Source: Owenia fusiformis (Eukaryota; Annelida; Polychaeta; Sabellida; Oweniidae). Taken from it: a stretch of DNA of 64,000 nt. Below the pieces are notes generated by a model. The model made no database searches and had not been told where the DNA came from. It was given only the letters and a program-made list of their open reading frames with translations. Shown in pieces: positions 23,801-38,800 of the stretch. The stretch lies in the NCBI GenBank assembly GCA_903813345.2, contig CAIIXF020000002.1, positions 29,692,926-29,756,925 of the forward strand, written 5' to 3'. Numbering within the stretch: position 1 is the stretch's first letter; every line of letters begins with the position of its first letter. The translations under genes were made by a program, and so were the position numbers.

Positions 23801-26800
23801 ATAGAAATATCTCAAATTAATAACTATGAATAGCTAAAAAAAACTTGAGCTTACATTCAAATGACCTACATTTCAAAGCTGTACTTGACAAGTACAATTG
23901 CATTTTTTAGTCATTGAAGGTCTCAATACTATATAAAATGTGATTGGTTTCTTCTCTGTAAATTTACAGTACATTTAATATATAAGGACGAGGATCTATA
24001 CCTGGCTTGACATTGACTGTGCACATTAGAGGATAACATCTGAAGCAATGTGGCTCTGGCCTGGTCAACAAAGAAAGGATCAGGACTTGGCTGGCCTTCG
24101 CAGCTGAAATTTAAATAATTTTGTTAATATAAAATGGTTATGAGGTATTTGACAAATATATACAAGGCATTTAAATGCAAAATGCCAAAGACCAACCATC
24201 GAACGCCAATCACTGAAACAAACCACTGACACAAAAAAGTTGTAGACTATAACAATACCTCTCCACTTGTGGTGGTGACATAAAACAGTTCTGTTTGCTA
24301 TTGCTTCCAAAAAATCTTAATTTACAATTTTGGCTTTTAATCAAGTGTATATCAAATACTTATAACTATATTTAAAGAGTTTTATGTGAATGGTTGATCA
24401 ATAGTGTCACATTAAGTCTCTCAAAATTGCATCATGTATTTCTCCCATTTTGTGTTAATTGAGGGACGTTTGAATACAAGACTGAATCATCAGAGTATCA
24501 TTGTATACAAGACTGAATCATCAGAGTATCATTGTATACAAGACTGAATCATCAGAGTATCATTGTATACAAGACTGAATCATCAGAATATCATTGTATA
24601 CAAGACTGAATCATCAGAGTATCATTGTATACAAGACTAAATCATCAGAGTATCATTGTATACAAAACTGAATCATCAGAGTATCATTGTATACAAGACT
24701 GAATCATCAGAGTATCATTGTATACAAGACTGAATCACCAGAGTATCATTGTATACAAGACTGAATCATCAGAGTATCATTGTATACAAGACTGAATCAT
24801 CAGAGTATCATTGTATACAAGACTGAATCATCAGAGTATCATTGTATACAAGACTACATCATCAGAGTATCATTGTATACAAGACTGAATCATCAGAGTA
24901 TCATGTAGCTTACATTTGTGCACAACCAGCTGCCTCAAGTAGAGTGGCTAGTACATAGTTCTGCAGGCCAACAACCAACAGAAACCATCTCCCCTCTGGC
25001 TCTGTGTACCCTGGTAGTAGGGGATCCACCTAAACAAATAGATAAAACACTGAGAAAACAAGGAAGCTGTATTCACTAAACAGGTCATTCTCTGTTGCCC
25101 TTTGACAAGTACAGGCTGATTAGGAAGTTACATCAAAGATAGAGCCATTTCAATACTATACTACACGACAAACCAGCGTGAAACTTGGTACTGATGTTCA
25201 AGTCTAGGGATCATAAAACAGACGGCTAATAATGTGAAAGATACAAATGCTCTAATGGACAAACAAATTAAAGAAATCAATAGTTGGTTAAAATGACAAT
25301 AAAATGACTTGTCTCAATTCAGTTTGTCCAATTAATACTCCATTATGTTCATTTTGACATCCTTTAGGCATTGATGAAAATATATTCTGTCATTTTGCAT
25401 TATGACATCCTACAAGTACATTTACATGTCCATTATGACATCATTCATGACATCGCACAATGGCATCATTTGTGTGCATCATGAAAGATACATTATGACA
25501 TAATATCTCACCTGCTTATGGCACCTTCTAGTTGGGAAGACCTCCTTCCATAGCACCAGTTGTCCCATACTATTGGTGGAAGAGATATCTAGGATGGAGT
25601 AACACTGTAGGTATATACCCACATCCTCTAAGTCCACACTGTGTAGGTGACTACTTACTAGACAACCCTTAAAAGGAAGACATAAAATTGTAAGGCAAAG
25701 TTTAAAATATATATTTTCAAATCCAATATTACTTTTCATGAAGTAATTTTCTCATTGAAATGTAACGAGCTCAGGTTATGCTTTGATGTCACAAATATGG
25801 CACTAACTATTTATAAAATATAACAATATTGTTTAACCATCTTTCACTATCAGCTTTTAAACAGACAAAATGAAACCTTTAACATTGAAGTTTAAAAGTG
25901 TGTTTCCTCCAAAATGGTTGATATCTTGCTCATTTATCATTGTTTTCACCCAATTTATATTCAGACCAAAATATTGAGGTTCATGTGAAAGCTGAGTGGC
26001 ATAAGACACTGTTAGTGTTTATTTCTAAATAAGTTTATCAAATCACCAAAATGCCATTTTTAAGAAAAACAAACAATGAATTGAACATTTTCAGACCAAA
26101 ATTACCTTGTAATATAGAGATGATCCCAGAATAGAATAAAGTCGCCTGACATCATAATAATCATCTGACATATCCACAAAATCTGCTGATTCAAAGTCGC
26201 TGAGAATATTATCCACCTCAACTTTAAGTTCCTCCGCGAGTGGGACAAATTGCACTGAAGGTAATAATTCCAGCATCCGAACATTATTGCTATGGTTACT
26301 GTTACTATGTTGGTTAGAACTGTTCCCTTGGTTACTGCTTTGTTGAGATTTGGTTAAGAGTTTATGGAATAATAAGCAGAAGTAATGGTCCAAGCGTCCT
26401 GAATTTTCTTTATTACCAAAGGCACTGAAAAAAACAATATAAAGGAGTACAATATTACTAAATGCAATATTACTGAATTCAATTTACTGAATACACTGTT
26501 ATTGAGTACAATATGACTAAATGCAATATTACTGAGTGTAATATTACTAAATGCAATATTACTGAATTCAATTTTACTGAATACACTATTACTGAGTGCA
26601 ATATTACTAATTCAAACATGACCGTGCTCTATTCGAATTTCTCAACCAATCAGAATGCAGCATAGCTAATATAGAACGTTCTCTAATTCTCCATAGATGC
26701 ACGACCATGCTCTATTCAATCTGCAATTTGCATTGTTTTGAGTGACGTCACATCTCAGCTGCACATCTGGGGCTCTGTCCGGGGATAGCTGTTCTTTTTT

Positions 26801-29800
26801 ACTCCCTCCGTAACTACTGTAACTATTTAACTATGGCTGACTTCAAGTTTGCAGTCGGTGAACTAGTCTTATTTAACGGGGAGTAAAATAGAACACCCCA
26901 AACAAATTCTAAAATTTTTCCGGCCGACTTCAGAATCTTGACAGCATGCGTATTCTTCCTTCATGCCCGTTCCACAGACACGGCTTTTACTAATTTTTAT
27001 GTTTGAATCGGAATAAATAATGATAGGCCATTCAATATGGTGAAATTCAGCACTCGTTGGACAGAATGTTAGTACAAATGCACTCACCTTCGGTTCGTGT
27101 TTTGTACAACATTCTGTCCAACTCGTGCTGAATTTCACCATATTGAATGGCCTATCATTATTTATTCCTTAAATACAGTATTACTGATTACAATATTACT
27201 AAATACAATTTTACGGAGTACAATATTACTAAATACAATTTTACTAAGTACAATATTACTAAATGTGATATTACTGTATACAGTGTTTTTGGTATATTAA
27301 TCAATGACTTTGAAAGTCCATGGGCAATGCATCCAAAAATATGATTCCAGTTATTTTAGGTGATCATATCAAAGTATTCAGTTTTTACTATTGAGTGCAA
27401 TCATGTAGCTTGTACACAGACCTATAGATGCCAATACAATCACTCACCTTGAAAGGGAGCCATACAAGACTCTCATTGCTCTTACGGTTATTGCTATAAC
27501 TTGATCCATTTCATATAGATCAACCCTAGAAATAAAGATTTAACATAAACAAAAGTGGCATAGTTTGATGAGCTGACATCATGGTGGAAATATCACAAGC
27601 ATGGACCTCATAACATGAACGTCATGAGTATTGGTTCAGAAAAATGGCACTTCATTTGTTCAAAAATCATAGATGAACAGACAAACGGATGGACAGTTGG
27701 ACAAGCTGGCAATTACATAGAATCACCATGCACCATGAGGGCTAATTGGATATGATTTTAAGACTCTACTAATGAAAATGATATATTGAAGAAATTTGCT
27801 TTAAAATATAGGTTTTCCCATTCTGATTGATTCCACACTAGTGAGAAGCAATGGACCCCTTGATGGTGATTTCTCATTTTTAATGTTAATGTCTATCATT
27901 CCCTATCTACTAGTACTTACCTGTCTGCTGGGAGTGCTATGACCAGCAATTCCTTCCCTTCCTGTGCATAGCCAACATGAACCAGTTCCTCATTACACAT
28001 GACTGTTGAACTAAAAAAGATTAAACATATTTACTTCGTTGCTTTTTGTAGAAGGTTAAGGGTGAAGAATGACTATGTTTTGAGCTGTTCTGAGAAATTT
28101 TGCAATAATTTGTAAATGTTAAAATACTAATTCCAAATAATAATTTTGCCTATTTTTCATAGCTAAGTTGTCAGAGATTCTATCAAGTTGTTTGCGATTC
28201 GATTGAAACACCTGTTATATAGACATCATTGAAAGTGTAATTAGAATATCTTTGTCAAAATAATGTTTACTTTTTAGCTGCTTTTTTGGTGACATCAGGT
28301 AACATGTGACTGATTGTCAAGAACATTCCTCTTATTTCTACCAGCTTGCTATCAGTTTGTCTGGGGTAGACATACATCAAATCATCCTGGAAACAGGGGA
28401 CATACAGTTAAGGTGGTTAAACAGGGGCAAAAGATGGCCTCCTGGTGTATACCTACCTTAAGGTACAGCTGGAAAATAACATTTGGTAAAAAATTGCTAT
28501 ACCTGCACATGTTATCTTCTGGTACACTATAAAGTATGAATGCACATGTTAATTTCCTTGCTTTTTTCAGGAAAGTATCATTACATTGCCTTCTTTTAGT
28601 ATATCTGGTAAGAGGTCAATGGGAACTCAAGGAAATTCTGATATTTCACAATTACTATTTTTCCAAATTTTCTTTCAAAATTTCCAGACAACACAGGAGC
28701 TACCATTGACCTGTTTCCAGGTTTACTAAAAGTAGACAATGTAATGATACTTTCCTTATAAATATACACATGCCTTCATACTTAATTTTGTACCAGAAAA
28801 TAACATGTGCAGGTCTAGCAATTTTTTACCAAAATATTACTTTCCAGCTGAACCTTAAAGGAATTTGAAAGAATAGAAGGTAAAATGTTAGAAGAAATCT
28901 TTTTAACAAGGCATTAACATGACAAAATGTCACCACCTCTAGTTGCTCACAATATAATGAGTTCAATCTTAAGTCAGATTTGAATTTCTGAGAACTTGTA
29001 GATGATAAAGAAAAAATAAATTGGTCAATTTGAAGCAAGTTGGAAAAATACTTTTTGAACATATGAAGGTCATTGAAGGTGAAATCCCAAATCTATAGTC
29101 CGATTTGAACTTCTGAGAACTTGTCGATGATTTTGAAAAAAGATTTTGGTCAATTTGAGAAGGTCATCAAAAGTCAAATCTTTTTTGACCTTGAGAATGT
29201 CATTGAATGTCAAATCTATAGTTAGATTTGAACTTCTGATAATTTGTAAATGATTTTGAAAAAAAAGATTGGTCAATTTGAAGCAAGTTGAAAAAATACC
29301 TTTTTGACCTTTTTTTACCTTGAAAGGGGCATTGAAGGTCAAATCTTTTTTGAACTTGAGAATCTCATTGAAGGTCAAATCTCAAATCTAAAGTCAGATT
29401 TGAAAATCTGATAACTTATAGATGATTTTAAAAAAAAAGATTGGTCGATTTGAAGCAAGTTGAAAAAAGACCTTTTTGACCTTTTTTTACCTTGAAAAGG
29501 TCATTGAAGGTCAAATCTTTTTTGACCTTTAGAATGTCATTGAATGTCAAAACTATAGTCAGATTTGAACTTTTGAGAACTTGTAGATGATTTTGAAAAT
29601 AAATTAGTCAATTTGAGGCAAGTTGAAAAATGACCTTTTTTGACCTTGAGAAGGTCATTGAAGGTCAAATCTCAAGTCAGATTTAAACTTCTGATAACTA
29701 CTAGATGATTTTGAAAAAAAAGATTGGTCAAATTGGTGGAAGTGGGACTTGACATAATATTCCGTTTCCCGAGAGATTGTGGTTTAGGGGAGTGTTGGAC

Positions 29801-32800
29801 ATGACTGATAGGATTACTAGGATGCTGAGGATTTTCTAAATGTGTTTTTAATTGCTTTCTAGTCTTAATTTATATAGGTACATATAACATTTATTTAGGT
29901 TGGATTTGTCATGCATTAGGGATATTAAAATTGAATAAAACTCAGAACTAAGTAACTTGAGCCCTATGATGTACAGGTTGACTTGTTTTAATGACTATAT
30001 CTTAAAATTCACATTTAAAAAAAATTCAACTGACTGTAATCCAATGTTGTTGAGAAACTTGGCTATGAAATTGAAATGACAGTATTTCCTGAAGTTGGTA
30101 TAATAAAGGGTCACACGAATGACCAAAAGTAGACATGCAAGGATACGCTCCAAAAAAGTCAGAGAAAATAACATGGCAAGATAAAGAATTTTCTAAACAT
30201 GTGAACTTATTAATGCGCCTTAATATTACTCACTTGGTCTTTGGCAGTCTCTGAATTGCTCTCCAGGGTGAGATACATGACCTGGTGGGGTGAAGAACAT
30301 GTGGCAATTTCTGTTTGCTCCCCGCTGACAAGTTTGACCATCTCATTGTCCCCCTGTCCTAGCTGTGCCCCCTGTCTTTCCCCTGTTGATGTAGTTACAG
30401 CACTACTTTTTTGCAGGGTCAGCTTCACCTGCAAAAATAAAGGTTTTTACATAAGTGCATGCAGGGAACAATCTCACATGGTACAATCTAATAAATAACA
30501 ACACACACAGTGAAACATATTGTACATTGAAGAGTGAAATGGCCACCATGCCCAAAAACTAATCAGATCTTTAAAATAGTCTGCGCATCTTGTATCTGTA
30601 AAAATTTCAAGTTGAACGGATAAGTAGTCTTCCTGGAACTTTGATCACAAGATTTATGCTGTGCCTATACACCTTTTAAAGTGTGATCATAAAAATTGAT
30701 TTCATGAAATAAGTGAGACATCATATCTCGTCTTTTAAGGTCCTTCACCCATTCTTGCACATAAATCTGTGAGACTTCTTGAGAGTTAACATTTAGATAT
30801 TACAAAGAAAACTTTCAGCAGTCAAAACAAGGCATTTACATGCAAAATGTCACCTCCTGCAATTTGTTACACAAACCAACCACCGAATGCCAAATAACAT
30901 TGCGCCATATACCATTCACAAAAAAGACAAATTATGATACGTCAAAAAACTCAGATTACATTGATATTTCAATGGCTTTATCTTTTGTATCTACTACATT
31001 GTAAGACTGTATTATTGTATTGACTAGTAAAAACGACAGTTGTTTAGATTTAAACATAATACATCTTAGTCTTGAATTTTGTGTTACTGTAGAACTTTTA
31101 AAGTATTTACTCGCCAATGTTTCCTTTAAGACTCCTTTAGCTTTCTTAAACCTGTCCATCTTAATATTCCATGACACAAATCACAAAAACGTTTCTTAAA
31201 CACATGAACATCTTGCTTTATGTATAAATAAACTAGCATTTGATGTTATATTTAATGCTGTGAGCATAAGTCAGAGCCAACAATGTTAGCCTTGGCAAAA
31301 TCACAACTTTAATTATAATTTAGAAGAGACACATGAGCTGGTATATACACAGTGAAAAGTATACTTTAGCATACTTTAATCTTGCTGTGTAATGCAGCCA
31401 TGATATTTGGGGCACAATATACAGGGTGACCCAGAAATAGGTTTACCATTAGTCAACAATAAAAAATAAATAACTTTTGGGTAACCCAGTATATATGTTC
31501 CACCTTCAATTAACATTAAATGGAGGAAATCGGCCATATATATTATTGCAGAATTAAATCTTCATAAGTCTAATTGTATTTCAAATTGACCATAGTCAAT
31601 TCATTACCATATACCTTTACATACAGTACACATATTACGTCATTATGATTTCTTGCCTTATTTGAGCTATTGTTAAACTTACATTTTTCTTTTTTGCTTG
31701 CTTGATAGGAAAATATAATGAATTCACATCTGGTTCTCCAGCCTTGTCATCCAGTTCTGTTTCTGTAGACATCCCTTTGTCTTTATGAAGTGAAAGCACT
31801 CCTATGCTTTCTAAATGTGCTTCTCTACATATATATACACTTTTACTCTTTATTATTAGTTTCTAAATATGGTTCTTCCTTCTTGTACAGTTTTTTAAAT
31901 TTCGAAATGTAGTCCTCTATATGCACACTTTATTGTCTGAATTCTAAATGTTATACTTTTCTATCCCTTATATGCAGCCTTATCATTCAGTTCTGTTTCT
32001 GTAGACATCCCTTTGCCTTTATGAAGTGAAAGCACTCCTATGCTTTCTAAATGTGCTTCTCTACATATACACTTTTACTCTTTATTATTAGTTTCTAAAT
32101 ATGGTTCTTCCTTCTTGTACAGTTTTTTAAATTTCGAAATGTAGTCCTCTATATGCACACTTTATTGTCTGAATTCTAAATGTTATACTTTTCTATCCCT
32201 TATATGCAGCCTTATCATTCAGTTCTGTTTCTGTAGACATCCCTTTGCCTTTATGAAGTGAAAGTACTCCTATACTTTCTAAATGTGCTTCTCTACATAT
32301 ACACTTTTACTCTTTATTATTAGTTTCTAAATATGGTTCTTCCTTCTTGTACAGTTTTTTAAATTTCGAAATGTAGTCCTCTATATGCACACTTTATTGT
32401 CTGAATTCTAAATGTTATACTTTTCTATCCCTTATATGCAGCCTTATCATTCAGTTCTGTTTCTGTAGACATCCCTTTGCCTTTATGAAGTGAGAGCACT
32501 CCTACGCTTTCAAAATGTGCTTTTCTACATATACACTTTTACTCTTTATTATTAGTTTCTTAATATGCTTCTTCCTTATTGTACACTTTTTCAAATTTAT
32601 AAATGCAGTCCTATATATGCACACTTTATTGCCTGAATTCTAATTCTTTTAATTCCAAGTCCTATATATGATGTATAGTCATGATTGAAGTCTTAAACCA
32701 ATTATTATCCATACAATAAGTAATAAATATTGTATTCATTTTAAATCTTTTAATTGTAATCTGCTGTTAATTTACTGGAAACTGAACTGTTACTTAAACT

Positions 32801-35800
32801 TGTGTATTTCAACACATTCATCAAAGTGAAAATGAAAACTTTTTCCAGTTCTTTTATTTCATCCCATTGACTCCAATGTTAACAGTAATTCTAAATCAAT
32901 CAGGCCCATTCTTAACAGCTTCCATATTCCAACTCACAAACATCTCCATAGTTTGCATTCATTTGAAATTGTTAATATATCTTCCATGTATGTCAAAGAA
33001 TAGTCAGGTCCATTGCAAATATACTCCTCAATAACTCGCAAATACAGAATTGTGTAACGTACTTAACAAGCAAATTCTTCCATTTAATCTTGAACAAATC
33101 CTATTTTGTATATTCAAACATAATGTTGAAAACTGGATGAAGTTTTATACACAGAAATATCAATACACCATTGTTGTTCAAGTGAAAATAATTTCATGGA
33201 AAATGCAAGCTAAATAGCAAAAATGACTTAAGCCTAGGGGTGTACTATTTTCAAATTTAAGCTCGAGTTAAGCCTTAACACCAATAAGAAGCCCCCCAAG
33301 GAATTAAAAATCACTTTACGATTACATGTTCTTAATCTCCTTAAAGCTTTTTTCAAAAGGTTTAATTTTTAACACATTTCGTTTAATTCTATTTAGTTTT
33401 TGGTCAAATGTTGAAAATCTCTTTAACTATTTAAAATTTTTACTACTCAAGTCTTTGACGATGAATTAGCTAAAATTGAATTAATGAAATAGAAATGTAA
33501 AACATGTTGAATTTGCATATTTCAAATTTCCAGTATAGTCAACATCATAATCAATTAATGATTCCAATTTTTATCACTTTTCATGTCAATTTGATCAAAT
33601 TATTATATAAATAAATGAACATAAAACATGTTAAATTCAAGCAATTTTAGCAATCAAGGATTTTTAGCAAATTTAACATGTACATGTATGTAAAATTAAC
33701 TTGTTTTACAGTACTTGTAAATAATCCTACTTATTGTATTTTACAGACTTCAAATCTACTTCTAGATCTTTTAATACACTTAAAATAATACTCGGCTATT
33801 GCAGCCTGATTATTCCTGTCTTACAACAGAATACTTGTAGAATAGAATATTTGTTTATCTAACTGAAATGATATTACGTCTATTTACATTCAAGCCATGG
33901 GGTTAATATAAGAAAAACATGTACAACATTGAACTAATTTATTTCAAAGCATATTGAAAACAAACTAAATCTAAAGACTTCTGTTTGTTTACATGTAGTG
34001 GTATATAACTGTATTTGGTTAGAAAATTTGGTCGAAGAGAGGAATGTCTCATTCAAATGAACCAGAAGTATTGAGCATTTATTCCAGGTTATACCAGGGT
34101 ATTTTGACCATTGATGAACATATCAGAATGGAGCTTTCTTATACCTCAGGTGTGCAACTTATAAGATCTTAATACTGTAGGTTAATTGACTTGCACTTAA
34201 ATAATATTAATGTGCTGAGAATAATATCTTTTTAGATATAGAACAGCTCATTCCTATGAATAAAATGTAAAAAAAACAGAAAAATTGTTCTGAAATATGC
34301 AGTCAAGAAAATCTTATAAGTCCACACAAAATAGCTAGCAATGGCACCAAGGCGATAGCATGCGTGAAAGTTAAAAACCATATATTCCTTTGTAAAATAA
34401 GATTGATGAAATAAATAGATTTCCATATAAAAAGTATGAGCTTGAGCAAGCTATTGGTAGCACTTTTAGTCCCAAAGAGGTGGATTTTCAAACTTGCTAG
34501 AAGAAAACTTTTTATATGGAAATCTATTTATTTCATAAATCTTATTTTACATTAGATGGCTTGCCAATCGCCAAGATATAGCTTGAGCTAATTATGAACA
34601 ACATTAAGTATCCCATGTTATTTTCCCATAACACAGGAAAAACGTGCTATCCATTGTTTTCAGCATAATTTTGGTCATTGAAAATTGATATCTTTAAGAC
34701 TAGACTTTCAATACCATTCTACTTTTGAAGAGGTTAAAGACCCCTTGTTGAATAATATTTTCATGCAATAAAAATGTGAAAAAGAAGATCCTCTTTTGAG
34801 TAAATAGGTTCAACATTTTTGAAAAATTGTTGACATGGGGTCCCTATTCATAATTTTTCGAATTGTTATTTTTATCATCATGGGGGCTTCACTTGAAAGA
34901 AAACATATTGTTTTAACAAGGCATTAACATGACAAAATGTCACCACCTAAAACAATTTGGTCAATTTAAAGCAAGTTGGAAAATACCTTTTGACCTTAAG
35001 AAGGTTTTTGAAGATTTGAGCTTCTGGGATCTTGTAGATGATTTTGAAAAAAGAAATTGTTCAATCTGAAGCAAGTTAAAACTAGTTGCACACAATATTA
35101 TAGTGATCAAAAGTTAAATAGTATAAGCATAAGTCTCATAATTTGGTACTATGTACCAAATTTTGATAAAAGCTAAACATGTATACAGGTATAAAACATG
35201 CAAAATTGGTGATTACTCTAGGAGTCACATTTCATGTCAATTTGAGGTTGAAAGTGTCCAAATGCCAGAAATGTTTCAGTCTCAGGATCGTTTGGCACAG
35301 TACAAACATTGTACTGTCTATACACTTTTGAAGCAAGTTGAAAACAGACCTTTTTGACCTTTTTTGACCTTGAGAAGGTCATTAAAGGTCAAATGTCAAA
35401 TCTAAAGTCAGATTTGAATTTCTGAGAACATGTAGATGATTTTGAAAAAAAAAATTAGTCAATTTGAAGCAAGTTGAAAAAAGACCTTTTTGACCTTTTT
35501 TGACCTTGAGAAGGTCATTGAAGGTCAAATGTCAAATCTAAAGTCAAATCTTAAGTCATATTTGAATTTCTGAGAATATGTAGATGATTTTGAAAAAAAA
35601 ATTTAGTCAATTTGAAGCAAGATGAAAAAATACCTTTTTGACCTTTTTTGACATTGAGAAGGTCATTGAAGGTCAAATGTCAAATCTAAAGTCAAATCTA
35701 AAGTCAGATTTGAATTTCTGAGAACACGTAGATGATTTTGAAAATTTTTTTTAGTCAATTTGAAGCAAGTTGAAAACAGACCTTTTTGACCTTGAGAAGG

Positions 35801-38800
35801 TCATTGAAGGTCAAATGTCGAATCTTAAGTCAAATCTTAAGTTAGATTTGAATTTCTGAGAACACGTAGATGATTTTGAAAAAAAAATTTAGTCAATTTG
35901 AAGCAAGTTGAAAACAGACCTTTTTGACCTTTTTTGACCTTGAGAAGGTCATTGAAGGTCAAATGTCAAATCTAAAGTCAGATTTGAAGGTCAAATGTCA
36001 AATCTAAAGTCAAATCTAAAGTCAGATTTGAATTTCTGAGAACATGTAGATGATTTTGAAAAAAAATTTAGTCAATGTGAAGCAAGTTGAAAAAAGACCT
36101 TTTTGACCTTGAGAAGGTCATTGAAGGTCAAATGTCAAATCTAAAGTCAGATTTGAACTTCTGAGAACATGTAGTAGTGCTACGGCCAAGGCCATTTGTG
36201 TCCAAAACACCTAGATTCAATTTGACTTTAGATTCTTGTAGGGGACCCCAAGGCATGTAAAAAGAAGTTTGTGAACCCTTGCAAAGCAGGCTCAAAAGTG
36301 CTGAGTCAGCAAATTTTATCATTTTCGAGTTGGAGTTTGACCATATGCTTGAAACTGTTTAATATCTCATTTGAGGTTGTTGCAATTATAATGAAACATT
36401 GTTAATATATCAGTAAGGCATGTATGAAGAATTCCTGAAAGTTTGGGTCTTATCCAACAGAATTTGGTAGAGATATAGGATAATTTGTCCCTAAAAGTAC
36501 AAAATTTCTCTTCAAAATTTCTTATTCAGTCGATAGTTAATCAGTCATTTAAAAAACAGTAAGGGCCTATGGTGTATTAAACCTGATTAAAAACTTCACT
36601 GATGATGTTAGCAAATATTTCTTGCATAAGTTTCAATAAAAAGTACAAGCATCTATTTTTCTGATTTTTCTCTTTACCTTCCCCTAAAAATTCAAGAAAG
36701 GGGGCGTGGCACATTACGCTTCAGTCATTGAACTTGTTGGTAGGGTCAAATAGAAAATATGTATCGTTATAGCAAAATTTCTTATTCTAAATAAATCTTA
36801 ACACTATATGTGACATCATAAAATGCTAAATATATTCATTATCTAACATCTTATATTTTTTACAACTTGTCATTGCCATACCCCATAGAACCGTTTAGGG
36901 TATGTGTGGTCAGCAATAGGAAATACATGTATGTGTACTAATAACATTCAAGTTCAAAATTGTATTTCAGATGCCATTCTATCCTAATGTTGTTTATGTA
37001 GTTATGGTATGTTAAGAATGAATTGTTAAATTACACTGCCCATCATAAGTTTTGTAACTGGAATTCCCCCTTTGAATCACTTATCAAAGCTTGTCATGCT
37101 GTTTGGCAATTTTAAACAAGACATCAAGCTTTTGAAATAAAGCAATAAGGAACAAAATCGAGGTTCCAACATTGACAGACGTTGATATGTCATCATATGA
37201 AAACTTGCAGTTGCCAACCTTATTTATATGCTTTGTATAATATGTGTCATAAATTGTAGAAACCTAAAGCCAAAGGAAATAATAATGCTTTACATTCTCT
37301 CCAAGTGATCAATTCCGTGGCACTGGGTTTGTTGATATTACTTATATGATATGTGACATTAAGCGAGTTTGGTCCAAGGCCAACATATTCCAATGACGCA
37401 GAATCCCACTCGCCCCTTCAAGTCCCACCATGCCATATCGAGTCCCACAATGTCCCATGGGACCATGTTAACTTTGTCCCATGGAGTCTCATCGAGTCCC
37501 TCCATATCCCATTGAATCCCACGGAAATAATGTAATTTAGTTTAGAAGGTTTTGTCTCAGTCATTTTGATCCCAAGTTAGCTGACACATCCCATGATCAA
37601 AAGTCCCACGATGCCCAAATGGAAAGAGGATAAACAGGTTCATTCTCAATGGGGCTTCGTGGGACTTTGCCAAATGATACCTCATCGAATCTCATGGGAC
37701 TCAATGGGGCTTCATGGGGCAAAGTCCAAAGGAATCCCAAGGAGTTCCATCGGGCAAATCTCAATGAAGTCCAAGAATTGCCATGAGGTCCCACCCAATG
37801 TTAAATCAATGGAGGTCCCACCATGTCGTATTGGTGTATGTCAGACTTTAGCTAAGTAACTTCCTTTGTTTACATTCATCAAAACGTCAAAAAGAAAAAA
37901 TTGTCAAAACTTTGTAAGAGCGTGATTATTTGGACTGATTTCACTTGTCTGCTACTTGTCTGCTTCAATCCTGGGGGGTTCACTGTGTACAAAATTTGGC
38001 GGGGTCCTAGGTTGAACCCTCAGATATCAATATATTCCCATACCAAAATGTCAAATTTGGATGTGTTCCCATACCAACTGAAATAGTGCCTAAAAGCCAT
38101 ACCAATGCCATACCAAATGTCAGAATATAGGACCAATGCCATGACTGGTCCAAAGTAGAATATTTTCTGGGAAAAACCTATTTATTTAAACTGAAGAAGG
38201 TCCCAAGAAGAAGGCGATCTTTGAGGAAAACGAACCAAAACAACCTCATATTAGGATATGTGTAACTACTAGACCATTGTCTTTTCTTCTATCTCATGGT
38301 TATATTTTTATTGGTTATAGGGGGGGGAGCAATCCCATCCCAGGCTACGCCTATGGACAAGGTCTATTATTTTGACATAAACAAAACATACGTCATCTGT
38401 TCTACAGACAACAAATAAACAATTTATGACATATATACAATACGAAGTGTGCAAACTGCAATCAGGCTCGGAGTAACTCTGGCTCTTAATCATTTGTTGT
38501 TACAATTTGTTATTATATAGCTAATTATTTGCAGCAACAACAGGAGTCTTGTTGCAGTTTACATGGACCCTATACTATAAACCATGCACACCCCCTCCAT
38601 AAGTTTGGCAACTGGAAGTTATTATATGATAGCATATGAAAGTCTGTCAATTTTTAAACCTTGATTATGTTCCTTATTACCATATTTCAGATACTTCGAT
38701 TTCATATGCCAAAAATAGAAAGGCTTTAATAAGTGATTCATGTTACGCGATAAACACGATACAAATATATGCCATATCCCGAAATGAATATGGCATATTC

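Noticed and set aside
24471-24905. CRISPR-like array
   Set aside because: Units are contiguous with no unique spacers, and the setting is an intron of an animal gene.
37353-37859. Overlapping open frames in the foldback centre
   Set aside because: They follow the GTCCCA/CATGGGAC repeat on both strands and match no family.
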